The notes under the pieces are model-generated. The model saw nothing but the letters and a program-made list of their open reading frames with translations, was not told the DNA's origin and did no database searches. DNA of 11,606 bases. Origin: Deltaproteobacteria bacterium. Lineage in GTDB: Bacteria > Myxococcota > Myxococcia > Myxococcales > 40CM-4-68-19. Positions 1 to 7,371 of the stretch are shown here, piece after piece. The stretch spans positions 1 through 11,606 of the forward strand of contig JAFEBC010000606.1 of assembly GCA_018266095.1 (NCBI GenBank). Direction: 5' to 3'. Each line of letters begins with the position of its first letter. Positions within the stretch are counted from its first letter, which is position 1. The position numbers were made by a program, and so were the translations under genes.

Positions 1-8
1 AGACACCT

Positions 9-46
9 GAACATTCTGCGTTTCTGCGCCTCTGCGGTGAATGTTC
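9..46. repeat. Inverted repeat enclosing three TCTGCG units, proS leader
   Basis: GAACATTC at 9-16 is the exact reverse complement of GAATGTTC at 39-46, so an 8-bp stem with a 22-nt loop is possible. Inside the loop the hexamer TCTGCG occurs three times (15-20, 23-28, 31-36) with an 8-nt period. The structure ends about 20 nt before the proS start codon, so it would lie in or just before the proS 5' untranslated region. A role (transcription or translation control, or simply a dispersed repeat) cannot be decided from one copy. Confidence 0.5.
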
Positions 47-52
47 CAGTCT

Positions 53-56
53 GGAG
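53..56 (+). promoter_or_regulatory. Likely ribosome binding site of proS
   Basis: GGAG lies 11 nt before the ATG at 68. This spacing, together with the family-typical N-terminus that begins at 68, favours this start over the in-frame ATG at 41, which lies within the leader inverted repeat. Confidence 0.5.
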
Positions 57-67
57 TCCGAGTCCAC

Positions 68-1825
68 ATGCGTCTGACCAAGGCATTCATTCCCACTTTG
101 AAGGAGCTCCCCGCCGACGCGCAGGTGGCGAGCCACAAGCTGCTCGTGCGCGCCGGCTTCATCCGTCAGCTCTCGGCGGGCATCTACTCGGTGCTGCCGC
201 TGGCGCAGCGCTCGATCCTCACGATCACCGAGATCGTGCGCGAGGAGATGAACCGCATCGGCGCGCAGGAGTTCTATCTGCCGGCGCTGAACCCGCGCGA
301 GATCTGGGAGGAGTCGGGGCGCTGGAGCGTGATGGGCGACAACATGTTCCGCCTGAAGGATCGCAAGGGCGCGGACCTGTGCCTGGCGATGACGCACGAG
401 GAGATCTTCACCGTGCTCGCGCGCGCGGAGGTGCGCTCGTACCGGCAGCTGCCGCAGACCTGGTACCAGATCCAGACGAAGTTCCGCGACGAGCCGCGGC
501 CGAAGTCGGGCCTCTTGCGCGTGCGCCAGTTCACGATGAAGGACAGCTATTCGTTCGACCTCGGCAAGGAGGGGCTCGACAAGTCGTTCGAGGACCACCG
601 GCAGGCGTACGTGAAGATCTTCACGCGCTGCGGGCTCAAGACGGTGCAGGTCGACGCGCACTCGGGCGCGATGGGCGGGTCGGGCTCGACCGAGTTCATG
701 GTGCGCACGGACGCGGGCGAGGACCTGATCGCGAGCTGTGAGGCGTGCGGCTACGCGGCGAACACGGAGAAGGCGCGCTCGAAGATCGAGACGCCCGATG
801 CGTACGCGGCGGCGGATGGCGTGCAGCTTCCGCTCGAGGAGTTCGCGACGCCGGGCGTGGTGACGATCGAGGCGCTGCAGCGGCAGCCGTACGGCGTGGG
901 CGCCAAGCGGCAACTGAAGACGCTCGTGTACATGGCCGACGGGAAGCCGGTCATCGCGATCGTGCGCGGCGACGACTCGCTCAACGAGGCCAAGCTGCAG
1001 ACGGCGACGGGCGCGAACGAGGTGCGGCCGGCGCACGCGGAGGAGATTCCGCCGCTGATGGGCGCGAAGCCCGGGTCGCTCGGCGGCGTGGGCCTGGGCG
1101 AGAAGTCCGCGTCGGGCGCGGTGCGCGTGTTCCTCGATGAGCGGCTCGCGGGCCTCTCGGGCATGGTCACGGGCGCGAACAAGGACGGGTTCCACTTGAA
1201 GAACGTCTCGATCACGCGCGATCTCTCGCACGCCAAGATCGTGGATCTGCGCTCGGTGGTCGAGGGCGAAGGGTGCCCGAACTGCGGCAAGCCGCTGCAA
1301 GTGGGCAAGTCGCTCGAGGTCGGCCACATCTTCAAGCTCGGCACGCGCTACTCGGCGTCGATGGGCGCGAACATCCTCGGCGAGGACGGCAAGGAGACGC
1401 CGATCGTGATGGGCTCGTACGGCATCGGCGTCGAGCGCATCCTGGCGGCGGCGGTCGAGCTGCACAACGACGCGGACGGCATCCGCTGGCCCATGAGCAT
1501 CGCGCCGTACCACGTGGCGATCCTGCCGCTGCAGATGCAGGACGCGGACGTGCGCGCGGCGGCCGAGAAGCTCTACGCGGAGCTGACGGCGGCGGGCGTG
1601 GAGGCGCTGCTCGACGATCGCGACGAGCGCGCGGGCGTGAAGTTCAAGGACGCGGACCTCATCGGCTTGCCGCTGCGCATCGCGGTGGGCAAGAAGGGCC
1701 TCGCCGAGGGCAAGGTCGAATGGAAGCCGCGCACGCCGGGCTCGCAGGTGGAGCTGGTGGCGATCGCGGACGTGCTGGCGAAGGTGAAGGCCGCGGTCGC
1801 TGAGGGCGGGGGAAAGATCCGCTAA
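68..1825 (+). CDS. proS: Prolyl-tRNA synthetase, bacterial type with editing domain
   Basis: This cytoplasmic class II aminoacyl-tRNA synthetase charges tRNA-Pro with proline. The product is 585 residues, close to the usual 570-580 of bacterial ProRS. It starts MRLTKAFIPTLKE, the family's typical N-terminus. Visible core features are THEE near 109-112, motif 2 with FRDE near 139-142 followed by TMKDSYSF near 156-163, and motif 3 GIGVERI near 452-458. About 180-200 residues between motifs 2 and 3 hold the INS domain, which in bacterial ProRS removes mischarged alanine. Cysteine pairs CEAC (224/227) and CPNC (403/406) flank the insertion. The anticodon-binding domain occupies the last 100 residues or so. 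An in-frame ATG at 41 would add nine residues and is less likely. pyrF follows after about 96 nt on the same strand. Confidence 0.97.
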   Translation: MRLTKAFIPTLKELPADAQVASHKLLVRAGFIRQLSAGIYSVLPLAQRSILTITEIVREEMNRIGAQEFYLPALNPREIWEESGRWSVMGDNMFRLKDRKGADLCLAMTHEEIFTVLARAEVRSYRQLPQTWYQIQTKFRDEPRPKSGLLRVRQFTMKDSYSFDLGKEGLDKSFEDHRQAYVKIFTRCGLKTVQVDAHSGAMGGSGSTEFMVRTDAGEDLIASCEACGYAANTEKARSKIETPDAYAAADGVQLPLEEFATPGVVTIEALQRQPYGVGAKRQLKTLVYMADGKPVIAIVRGDDSLNEAKLQTATGANEVRPAHAEEIPPLMGAKPGSLGGVGLGEKSASGAVRVFLDERLAGLSGMVTGANKDGFHLKNVSITRDLSHAKIVDLRSVVEGEGCPNCGKPLQVGKSLEVGHIFKLGTRYSASMGANILGEDGKETPIVMGSYGIGVERILAAAVELHNDADGIRWPMSIAPYHVAILPLQMQDADVRAAAEKLYAELTAAGVEALLDDRDERAGVKFKDADLIGLPLRIAVGKKGLAEGKVEWKPRTPGSQVELVAIADVLAKVKAAVAEGGGKIR

Positions 1826-1887
1826 CCCTTGAGGCAGCACGCCCATCGCAACAAGCGATTCGGCACGAAGATCGCAGCGCACAGAAC

Positions 1888-1900
1888 GGAGCGGCCCGTG
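1888..1900 (+). promoter_or_regulatory. Alternative start region of pyrF (GGAG plus GTG)
   Basis: GGAG at 1888-1891 is followed after six bases by an in-frame GTG at 1898-1900. This could be the true translation start, eight codons upstream of the ATG at 1922. The extra residues carry no family motif, so the sequence alone does not settle the choice. Confidence 0.35.
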
Positions 1901-1921
1901 GAGCTGACGCGCGGACGGACG

Positions 1922-2635
1922 ATGAAGGGCAGCGATCGGATCTGCGCGGCGCTCGACGTGCCGGATCCGCAGTCGGCGCGCGCGTTGGCCCAGAAGCTCT
2001 CGGGCCGCGTGGGCATGCTCAAGGTGGGCCTGGAGCTCTTCGTGGCCCACGGCCGCGCGGCCGTCGATGCCGTGCGTGAGCTCGCGCCGATCTTCCTCGA
2101 CCTGAAGTTGCACGACATCCCGCAGACCGTGGAGTCCGCGGCGCGCGGGGCCGGAGCGCTCGGCGCGTCGCTCGTGACCATCCACGCGAGCGGCGGCGCG
2201 GCGATGGTGGCTGCCGCAAAGAAGGGCCTCGCGGCCGGTGCCCAGAGCGTCGGCCTGTCCGCGCCCAAGCTGCTCGCGGTCACCGTGCTGACCTCGCTCG
2301 ACGACGCCGACCTGACCGCCATCGGCCTCGGCGGCCCCTCGCGCGAGGCCGTGCTGCGTCTCGGAAGATTGGCCGTGAGCGCCGGCGCCGACGGCCTCGT
2401 GTGCTCGCCGCATGAAGTCAGCGCGCTGCGTGCCGCGCTTGGCCACGAGCCCTGGCTCGTCGTCCCCGGCGTGCGTCCTGCCGGCTCTGCCGCGGGCGAT
2501 CAGCGTCGCACCGGAACGCCAGCGTCCACAGTGCGCGATGGCGCAGATCTCCTCGTGATCGGCCGTCCGCTGCGCGACGCCGCCGATCCCGGCGCAGCCG
2601 CAGAGACGATTGCGGCCGAGATCGACGCAGGCTGA
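1922..2635 (+). CDS. pyrF: Orotidine 5'-phosphate decarboxylase
   Basis: This enzyme converts orotidine 5'-phosphate to UMP, the last step of de novo pyrimidine synthesis, in the cytoplasm. The 237-residue product has the whole (beta/alpha)8 fold in order: ALDVPD near 10-15, LKVGLELF near 33-40, the catalytic D-x-K-x-x-D in FLDLKLHDIP (D60, K62, D65), TIHASGG near 86-92, the phosphate-binding VVPGVRP near 180-186, and VIGRPL near 212-217. The length matches short bacterial PyrF proteins. The ATG at 1922 has only a weak purine stretch before it. An in-frame GTG at 1898 has a better GGAG (1888-1891) six bases upstream and would add eight residues, so the start is uncertain. It probably shares a transcript with proS; no promoter or terminator is evident between them. 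Confidence 0.95.
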   Translation: MKGSDRICAALDVPDPQSARALAQKLSGRVGMLKVGLELFVAHGRAAVDAVRELAPIFLDLKLHDIPQTVESAARGAGALGASLVTIHASGGAAMVAAAKKGLAAGAQSVGLSAPKLLAVTVLTSLDDADLTAIGLGGPSREAVLRLGRLAVSAGADGLVCSPHEVSALRAALGHEPWLVVPGVRPAGSAAGDQRRTGTPASTVRDGADLLVIGRPLRDAADPGAAAETIAAEIDAG

Positions 2636-2709
2636 TCCAGCCAATCCAAGCGCGCGCCGGTGCGCCGGGAAGTCCGCCTCACACACGGTCTCGGCACTCC
2701 ACCCAACCG

Positions 2710-2741
2710 GACCCAGAGCGGACCCGGGGCGTGGGGAGAGA
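2710..2741 (+). repeat. GC-rich direct repeat, copy 1
   Basis: Positions 2710-2736 are identical to 2763-2789 (27 nt), and the match runs to 32 nt with one mismatch (A at 2737, G at 2790). The core is GCGGACCCGGGGCGTGGGG. The 23 nt at 2718-2740 also occur exactly, in inverted orientation, at 2899-2921. Confidence 0.9.
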
Positions 2742-2762
2742 CCCTGGCGCACCTTCCATCGT

Positions 2763-2794
2763 GACCCAGAGCGGACCCGGGGCGTGGGGGGAGA
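2763..2794 (+). repeat. GC-rich direct repeat, copy 2
   Basis: This is the second direct copy, offset 53 nt from the first. It is followed by TTGCGCCC (2795-2802), whose complement sits next to the inverted copy. Copy 2 is therefore the likely left arm of the large hairpin that ends at 2921. Confidence 0.9.
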
Positions 2795-2844
2795 TTGCGC
2801 CCGACTGAGGCGCGGCCCCTCAAGGTTCCCAGTCGGAGCTCCCA

Positions 2845-2866
2845 GCACCTCGCGGACGCGAGGTGC
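2845..2866. terminator. Perfect GC-rich stem-loop, possible bidirectional terminator
   Basis: GCACCTCGCG (2845-2854) and CGCGAGGTGC (2857-2866) are perfect reverse complements, giving about nine usable base pairs around a GGAC loop. It lies between two convergent transcription units. There is no T-run on either side, so a classic intrinsic terminator is not proven. Confidence 0.4.
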
Positions 2867-2898
2867 CGGTCGTGCCGCAAGCCTCCCGGAGGGCGCAA

Positions 2899-2921
2899 CT
2901 CTCCCCACGCCCCGGGTCCGC
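2899..2921 (-). repeat. GC-rich repeat, inverted copy
   Basis: The reverse complement of these 23 nt is identical to 2718-2740. It ends eight nt downstream of the gspN stop codon (in gspN orientation) and forms the right arm of the large hairpin. Confidence 0.9.
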
Positions 2922-2929
2922 GGACGAAG

Positions 2930-3856
2930 CTACTTCCCCGGCCGCACATTCGGCCGCTGCAGCGGCCCGCTCACCGTGATCCAATAGCCGTCCGTCCCCT
3001 TCGGCCCCAGGAATCCCAGCGAGCCCTTCACCAGCGGATTCGCGTCCAGCCACCTGTCCGTGAACTTGAGCCGCACGTGCAGGTTCAGGTCCGACACCGC
3101 CACCAGCGCCTTGAGCCGGATGGTGCCCTCGACGTCGGCCTCCACGTCCCCGCCGCGCAGCGCGAACTTGTCCACCTTGGCGATGCCCTTGTCGATGGTG
3201 AGGGCGCCGTCGAGCTCGCCGAGCATCGTCTTGGGCAAGGTCAGGTTGCCCATGCCCGGCACCGGCAAGAGCGCCTTGATCAGCGCCGCGTTCTTGAGCG
3301 TGATCGCCACCGAGCCGCTCGTGCTCTCGACGGGCTCCAGCGCCGGCAACGAGGTCTTCAGCGAGAGCTTGCCGATCGCCTCCGCGCTCCCGAGCTGCTG
3401 CAGCGGCAGCGACTTGAGGTCGAGATCCTTGGCGTCGAGCTCGAGCGCCGTCAGGCCGGGCTGCTTGGGATCGCTCGACACCCGCGCCTTGCCGCGCGCG
3501 TTGCCTCCGAACGCGTCCACGTCGAAGCCGAAGCCGACCTTGCGCGTGATGAGGCTGAGCAGGTCCGGCGACACCGACACGCGGTCGAGCTCGATCTCCG
3601 GCGACGGGCCCGCCGAGGTCGGCGGCTGGCGCACCTTCACTCCGGACGCGGCCACGCCCAGGAGCCCGCTCGACGACATCGAGGCGATGGACAGCTCCAC
3701 GTTCTGCTTGCTGGCCTCGGACTGCAGCCGCTGCGCCACCGCGTCGTACGGGAACGTCAGCTTGATGAAGAGCGGCAGCGTGAGGACGAACAGCGCCGGC
3801 CACAGCCAGCGCGTCAGCCGCGACGCGCGCGGAGAGCTCAGGATCGATTCGCCCAC
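2930..3856 (-). CDS. gspN: Type II secretion system protein GspN
   Basis: The 308-residue product is an inner-membrane accessory protein of the T2SS. It has one N-terminal membrane segment (about residues 15-35) after a basic start, then a long periplasmic part with repeating beta-strand segments. Examples are the stretch around ELSIASMSSSGLLG and the LDGALTIDKGIAKVDKFALRGGDVEADVEG region, which resemble AsmA-like domains. This fits the larger GspN family known from Myxococcus, Geobacter and Leptospira rather than classical PulN. The start is a GTG with AGGGAG (3865-3870) eight bases upstream, three nt after the gspM stop. It is the last recognisable gene of the operon, and a repeat-rich terminator-like region follows. 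The assignment rests mainly on position after gspM, topology and length, as the family is weakly conserved. Confidence 0.85.
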   Translation of the reverse strand: MGESILSSPRASRLTRWLWPALFVLTLPLFIKLTFPYDAVAQRLQSEASKQNVELSIASMSSSGLLGVAASGVKVRQPPTSAGPSPEIELDRVSVSPDLLSLITRKVGFGFDVDAFGGNARGKARVSSDPKQPGLTALELDAKDLDLKSLPLQQLGSAEAIGKLSLKTSLPALEPVESTSGSVAITLKNAALIKALLPVPGMGNLTLPKTMLGELDGALTIDKGIAKVDKFALRGGDVEADVEGTIRLKALVAVSDLNLHVRLKFTDRWLDANPLVKGSLGFLGPKGTDGYWITVSGPLQRPNVRPGK

Positions 3857-3859
3857 GCG

Positions 3860-4420
3860 CTACGCTCCCTGCCAGGCAGAGATGGTGATGGACACGTCCA
3901 GCGTGTCCTTGTTGTCGAGCGACTTGCGCACGCGCAGCCGTCGCACGCGCACCACGCCCGGCGTGTGCTCGATGGCCGCGAGCAGCTTGGTCAGCTTCTC
4001 CAGCGGCACCCGGCCGAGGTTCACCTCGACCGAGCTCTCCTTCGGCTTGCCGCCCGCGCCGCCCGACACCACGCCGCGATCGCTCATGCCGCCGACGTCC
4101 ACGCCCTCCTGCTTGGCGAGGTTGTCGACGAAGCTCATGAGCTGCGGCGGGCTCTGGCGCAGCCGCGCCTCCATCATCTGCCGCTCTTGCTCACGCGCGC
4201 CGAAGTTGCCCGCGAGCTTCTGGATCTTCTCGAACGCCTCACGCTTCTCGTCGAGCGCGTCCTGCCGCCTGCGCATCGCCGAGTTCATGCCGCCCCAGGT
4301 GATGATGAGGATGAACGCCACCAGCGCGACGCCCGTGAGCATGACGAGCCGACGCTCACGCGGCGAGGCGGCCTCGAGGTACTGCATCGCGTCCGCGAGC
4401 GCGCTCTTGATCTTGTCCAT
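3860..4420 (-). CDS. gspM: Type II secretion system protein GspM
   Basis: GspM is a bitopic inner-membrane protein that binds GspL and stabilises the assembly platform. The 186-residue product has a short cytoplasmic N-terminus ending in a basic patch (SPRERR, 19-24), one membrane helix (about 25-43) and a coiled-coil-like charged segment (about 46-80, EKREAFEKIQK and following). A C-terminal ferredoxin-like domain follows (about 125-186), with VEVNLGRVPLEKLTKLL and DVSITISAW strands. Length and layout are typical for the family. It starts four nt after the gspL stop, with GGAGGAG (4430-4436) nine bases before the ATG, and gspN begins three nt after it. A Gly-rich loop (around 109-126) separates the helical part from the ferredoxin-like fold. 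Confidence 0.92.
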   Translation of the reverse strand: MDKIKSALADAMQYLEAASPRERRLVMLTGVALVAFILIITWGGMNSAMRRRQDALDEKREAFEKIQKLAGNFGAREQERQMMEARLRQSPPQLMSFVDNLAKQEGVDVGGMSDRGVVSGGAGGKPKESSVEVNLGRVPLEKLTKLLAAIEHTPGVVRVRRLRVRKSLDNKDTLDVSITISAWQGA

Positions 4421-4424
4421 GACC

Positions 4425-5963
4425 CTAAGCTCCTCCGCCTTCGCCCGCGCACGTGTAGGCGAAGTCGATGGCGAACTGCACCTTGGTGGAGTCGCGCTGC
4501 TTCTCGACGCGCGGCTGCTTGATGTCGCCGAAGCACTTGTCGCCCTTGAGGCCGGCGATGATCTGGTCGACCTGCCCGAAGCTCTCGGCGACGCCCTTGA
4601 TGCGCACGCTGGCCGTCGTCACCTCGAGATCCTCGAGCAGCGGCTGCGCGTTCTCCGGCATGTGCGAGAGCACCTCCGCGAGCACCTCCGAGCCCGACAC
4701 GCGGGGGATGCCCGCCGCCTTCGAGCCGCCGCCCTGCATGCGCGAGAGCGCCTGGCGATAGTCGGTGACGCACTCGTTGAGGATCTTCTTGGTCGCGGTG
4801 CAGAGCGCGTCGTCGTAGGCCGCCGCGTCGCTGGAGAGCGCCGAGAGCCGCGCGATGCCGCTGCCCAGCCAGAGCACGAGCAGCACCGAGGCGGCGATGG
4901 CCACGCGCACGATCTGCCCGCGCGCCTTGGACGCGTCCTTGGTGAACGCGAACTCGCCCTTGCGGAAGTTCAGGTGCCCGCGCGGCTGCTGCGCGCAGAG
5001 CGCGAGGCCGAGCGAGAGCGCAGCGGCCGGCGGCGCGACCTCGCTCTCGGGGAACTTGAGCTCGGGATCGAGCGCGAGCGGGGCCACCGGGAGGTTCAGC
5101 TCGCTCGACAGGAGCTCGGCCGCGCCGGGCAACGCCGCGATCACGCCACCCAGCAACACGCGCTTGGGCGCAGCCTGGGCGCCGCGCGAGCGCAGCGAGA
5201 TCTTCAGGTCGCGCAGGATCGGCCGCAGCACCGTCTCCACCTGCGCCGGGTCCTGCAGCGCCGCGTCCCACAGCGAGGCCTCGGCCGTCATCAGCGCGCG
5301 CGCGAGCTCGAGCTTGCCCTCGTGGTGCAGCGTGAGGTTCACCTGCTCGGGGCCACCCTCCAGCACCAGGAACGACTGCTCCTTGCCGTCCTTCACCGTG
5401 CTCGGGCCCGCGTCCGGCGTGGTCGCGGCCGGATCCTCGCTCTGCACCACGTCCGTCTGCCCGCTCGCCACGTCGATGAGCCGGCGCTCGTTCAGGGCCG
5501 CCATCGCCAGCGGCGCGAAGGTCACCACGCGCGGATCGATGCCCGCCTCGTGCCAGCTCGCGAGCTGGTCCTTCAAGAGGTCGCGCTTCACCACCGCGAC
5601 CAGCACCTGGCTCTTGCCGTTGGCCTGCGAGAGCACGCTGAAGTCCCAGACCACCTCGGAGAGATCGAACGGGATCGCGCCCTCGACCTCGGCCGGCAGC
5701 ACCTGCTCGATGCGCTTGTTGTCGGTGAACGGCAGCGTGAACACATGGCTCGACACGAGGTGCGCCGGCAGCGCCATCGCCACCGAATCCTCGCCCGTCA
5801 CGCCGAGCTGCGCCGCGCCCGCCTTGAACCGCTCCGACGCCGTGCCCTCGAGCGGCAACGGCACGCGCCGCGCCTCCTGCAGCTCGAAGCCGCGAAAGCC
5901 GCTCTGCAACGCCAGCAGGCGCAGCTCGGTGGCCGACGCGTCGAGTCCCAAGATCCGGTGCAT
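4425..5963 (-). CDS. gspL: Type II secretion system protein GspL
   Basis: GspL links the cytoplasmic ATPase GspE to the inner-membrane platform. The 512-residue product opens with an actin/PilM-like cytoplasmic region: ILGLDASATELRLLAL near 4-19, with a second lobe containing ISLRSRG near 255-261 and the glycine-rich KRVLLGGV near 267-274. An acidic and Pro/Thr-rich loop (about 166-194) interrupts it. A single membrane helix lies near 351-372, and a PilN-like periplasmic ferredoxin domain near 425-505 includes VRIKGVAESFGQVDQII. Periplasmic cysteines at 388, 398, 477 and 505 could form two disulfides. The ATG lies one base after the gspK stop, with a strong AAGGAG (5971-5976) seven bases upstream. 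The usual family length is about 400, so this version is long. Confidence 0.93.
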   Translation of the reverse strand: MHRILGLDASATELRLLALQSGFRGFELQEARRVPLPLEGTASERFKAGAAQLGVTGEDSVAMALPAHLVSSHVFTLPFTDNKRIEQVLPAEVEGAIPFDLSEVVWDFSVLSQANGKSQVLVAVVKRDLLKDQLASWHEAGIDPRVVTFAPLAMAALNERRLIDVASGQTDVVQSEDPAATTPDAGPSTVKDGKEQSFLVLEGGPEQVNLTLHHEGKLELARALMTAEASLWDAALQDPAQVETVLRPILRDLKISLRSRGAQAAPKRVLLGGVIAALPGAAELLSSELNLPVAPLALDPELKFPESEVAPPAAALSLGLALCAQQPRGHLNFRKGEFAFTKDASKARGQIVRVAIAASVLLVLWLGSGIARLSALSSDAAAYDDALCTATKKILNECVTDYRQALSRMQGGGSKAAGIPRVSGSEVLAEVLSHMPENAQPLLEDLEVTTASVRIKGVAESFGQVDQIIAGLKGDKCFGDIKQPRVEKQRDSTKVQFAIDFAYTCAGEGGGA

Positions 5964-5964
5964 C

Positions 5965-7362
5965 CTAGAGCTCCTTCCAATAGAGCAACTTGCCGAGCAG
6001 ATCATCGGTGCGGATGATCGCCATGACCTTCTTGTCCACGCTGCCGACGTGGCCGGTGGCCACGATGCGGAACGTGTCCACGCTGTCGCCGAAGACGTTG
6101 GCGATGCCCGCGGGCGTGTCCAGATCGCGCCGCAGGAGCACGCCGTTGGCCTTGAGGATGGACACGAAGTCCTGCGCCGTGAGCCCGAAGAACGAGAACA
6201 TCTTCCGCAGTTGGATCTCCTGCAGGATCGTGCGCAGGAGCGCCGGGTTGCGCAGCGCCGGGTCGGTCGGGTTCTGCGCGGCGATGAGGATGTTGGTCAT
6301 CATCTGGAGCTGATCGTTCGTGTTCACGTTCAGCTTGGAGTTGATGTCGGGCCACACCGTGAGCCGGTCGCCGAACGCGGTCATGAAGCGGTCGTTCACG
6401 CCGTAGACCATGTACAGCTCGTCCAGGCTGTCCGGCCGCGCGTTCTTGGCCTTGTAGCGCGGCGTGTAGCGCGAGTAGTTGCCGTTCTCGTCCGAGAAGC
6501 CGGCCACGAAGGGCGCGATGCGGTTGGTCGGATCGATGCCGCTGCCCGTCTCGTCCTCGTCCATCCAGTCCTTGAGCGCGATGATCACGTCCTCGCGGCG
6601 CACGCGGTCGCGGTTGGCGTCGGGCTCGTTGAAGAGGAAGTCGTACTTCGGGTCCGCCATCATCGCGGTGAGCTGCAGATAGGGCGCCGAGGTCTGGCTG
6701 CCCAGGCCGCCGAGCGCGGCCACGTTGATGCGGCTGTTCTCGTCCGTGATCTTCGCGTCGTAGCTGCCGTCGAAGGCGCCGAACGACGAGAGCGGCGCGC
6801 TGAGCGGAGGCGCGCCTTGCGGGCGCTCGTTCTTGCGATCCTGGTCGCGGTCGCGCGGGCGATCGCTGTCGGCGCCGAGCGCGGCCTTGTCGATCCCGTC
6901 GGGCAGCCCGCCGCCGAGGAACATCCCGAACGCGTTGGAGTTCACCGGGATCAACTCCCACAAGCGGATGCCGAGGCTGCCCGAGCTGCCGGTCGCACCC
7001 GGCGTACCCGGGAGCACACCCGTGTTCGCGCCCGTCTGCGGCTGCAGCGCCTTGAGCGCGTTCTGCAGGCCCGCCGTGGCCTGTCCGCCCACCGTGTCGA
7101 GCTGCTTCTGGAAGTGCAGGATGAGCCGCGAGAGGTTGATCGCCGAGCGCGCCAGATAGTAGGCGCGCGTCTCGTCGCGCAGGTTCTCCGCCAGCTTCAA
7201 GTTCACGCGCGTGGAGTAGCTGAAGTCGACGCCGATCGAGGTCAGGATGGCCAGCGTCGTCAGCACCAGGATGAGCGCCACGCCGCGCGCGGGCGCGATC
7301 GATCCCCCGCGGGAGTTCCGCGAGAGCTTGCGCGCCTTGGGCTGTGCGATGAGCGTCATCAT
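5965..7362 (-). CDS. gspK: Type II secretion minor pseudopilin GspK
   Basis: GspK is the large minor pseudopilin thought to cap the pseudopilus together with GspI and GspJ. The 465-residue precursor has a basic leader ending RG27, followed by VALILVLTTLAILTSIGVDF, the hydrophobic helix. Position +5 after the expected cleavage is Leu rather than Glu, which is characteristic of GspK. The RAYYLARSAINLS segment (66-78), ITDENSRINVAAL (205-217) and LKDWMDEDET (263-272) correspond to family blocks around its calcium-binding core. A low-complexity stretch (about 92-200) with Gly/Pro/Thr and an Arg/Asp-rich run makes it longer than the usual 320-350. Two adjacent ATG codons (7362, 7359) begin it. GAGG at 7369-7372 overlaps the gspJ stop, and gspL follows after one base. 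Confidence 0.94.
   Translation of the reverse strand: MMTLIAQPKARKLSRNSRGGSIAPARGVALILVLTTLAILTSIGVDFSYSTRVNLKLAENLRDETRAYYLARSAINLSRLILHFQKQLDTVGGQATAGLQNALKALQPQTGANTGVLPGTPGATGSSGSLGIRLWELIPVNSNAFGMFLGGGLPDGIDKAALGADSDRPRDRDQDRKNERPQGAPPLSAPLSSFGAFDGSYDAKITDENSRINVAALGGLGSQTSAPYLQLTAMMADPKYDFLFNEPDANRDRVRREDVIIALKDWMDEDETGSGIDPTNRIAPFVAGFSDENGNYSRYTPRYKAKNARPDSLDELYMVYGVNDRFMTAFGDRLTVWPDINSKLNVNTNDQLQMMTNILIAAQNPTDPALRNPALLRTILQEIQLRKMFSFFGLTAQDFVSILKANGVLLRRDLDTPAGIANVFGDSVDTFRIVATGHVGSVDKKVMAIIRTDDLLGKLLYWKEL
5971..5976 (-). promoter_or_regulatory. Ribosome binding site of gspL inside the gspK end
   Basis: AAGGAG on the minus strand lies seven bases before the gspL ATG and within the last codons of gspK. 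It settles the gspL start at 5963; the longer open frame upstream (to 6005) overlaps gspK and lacks family sequence. Confidence 0.7.
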
Positions 7363-7371
7363 GCGGGGCCT

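Larger units (their letters stand above)
2771..2921. repeat. Long imperfect palindrome or hairpin element
   Basis: Left-arm blocks pair with right-arm blocks in nested order. 2771-2789 pairs with 2903-2921, 2795-2802 with 2891-2898, 2807-2811 with 2881-2885, 2812-2816 with 2874-2878, and finally 2845-2854 with 2857-2866. The left arm carries roughly 28 extra bases (about 2817-2844) that do not pair. The nested order makes a single large stem plausible in DNA or RNA. A REP/MITE-like element or a bidirectional terminator are the main options; no target-site duplication is obvious. Confidence 0.65.
2636..2929. other. Non-coding region between convergent pyrF and gspN
   Basis: This 294-nt stretch separates the end of pyrF from the end of gspN, which point towards each other. 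I see no credible gene in it; open frames crossing it have no recognisable protein content. It is dominated by three copies of a GC-rich repeat (two direct, one inverted) and hairpins. Transcripts from both sides must end here or run into each other, so it is the expected place for a bidirectional terminator. No clear T-tract typical of an intrinsic terminator is present. Confidence 0.8.

Noticed and set aside
9..46. GAAC...GTTC pair as a LexA-type operator
   Set aside because: The half-sites are separated by far more than the few bases of a LexA box, so it reads as a stem-loop or repeat instead.
41..67. Upstream ATG start for proS
   Set aside because: It would add nine residues before the family-typical MRLTKAFIPTLKE and has no Shine-Dalgarno sequence; the ATG at 68 has GGAG upstream.
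1829..1921. TTG start for pyrF at 1829
   Set aside because: The extra residues have no resemblance to PyrF and the site is only three bases after the proS stop with no clear binding site. ATG at 1922 or GTG at 1898 is more likely.
2710..2794. Two direct repeats with a 26-nt gap as a minimal CRISPR array
   Set aside because: There are only two direct copies, a third copy is inverted, there are no cas genes nearby, and the repeats take part in a larger hairpin.
3060..6017. Long plus-strand open frame (985 codons) opposite gspN, gspM and gspL
   Set aside because: It is an antisense shadow of real genes, with Arg/His/Leu-rich low-complexity translation and no motif.
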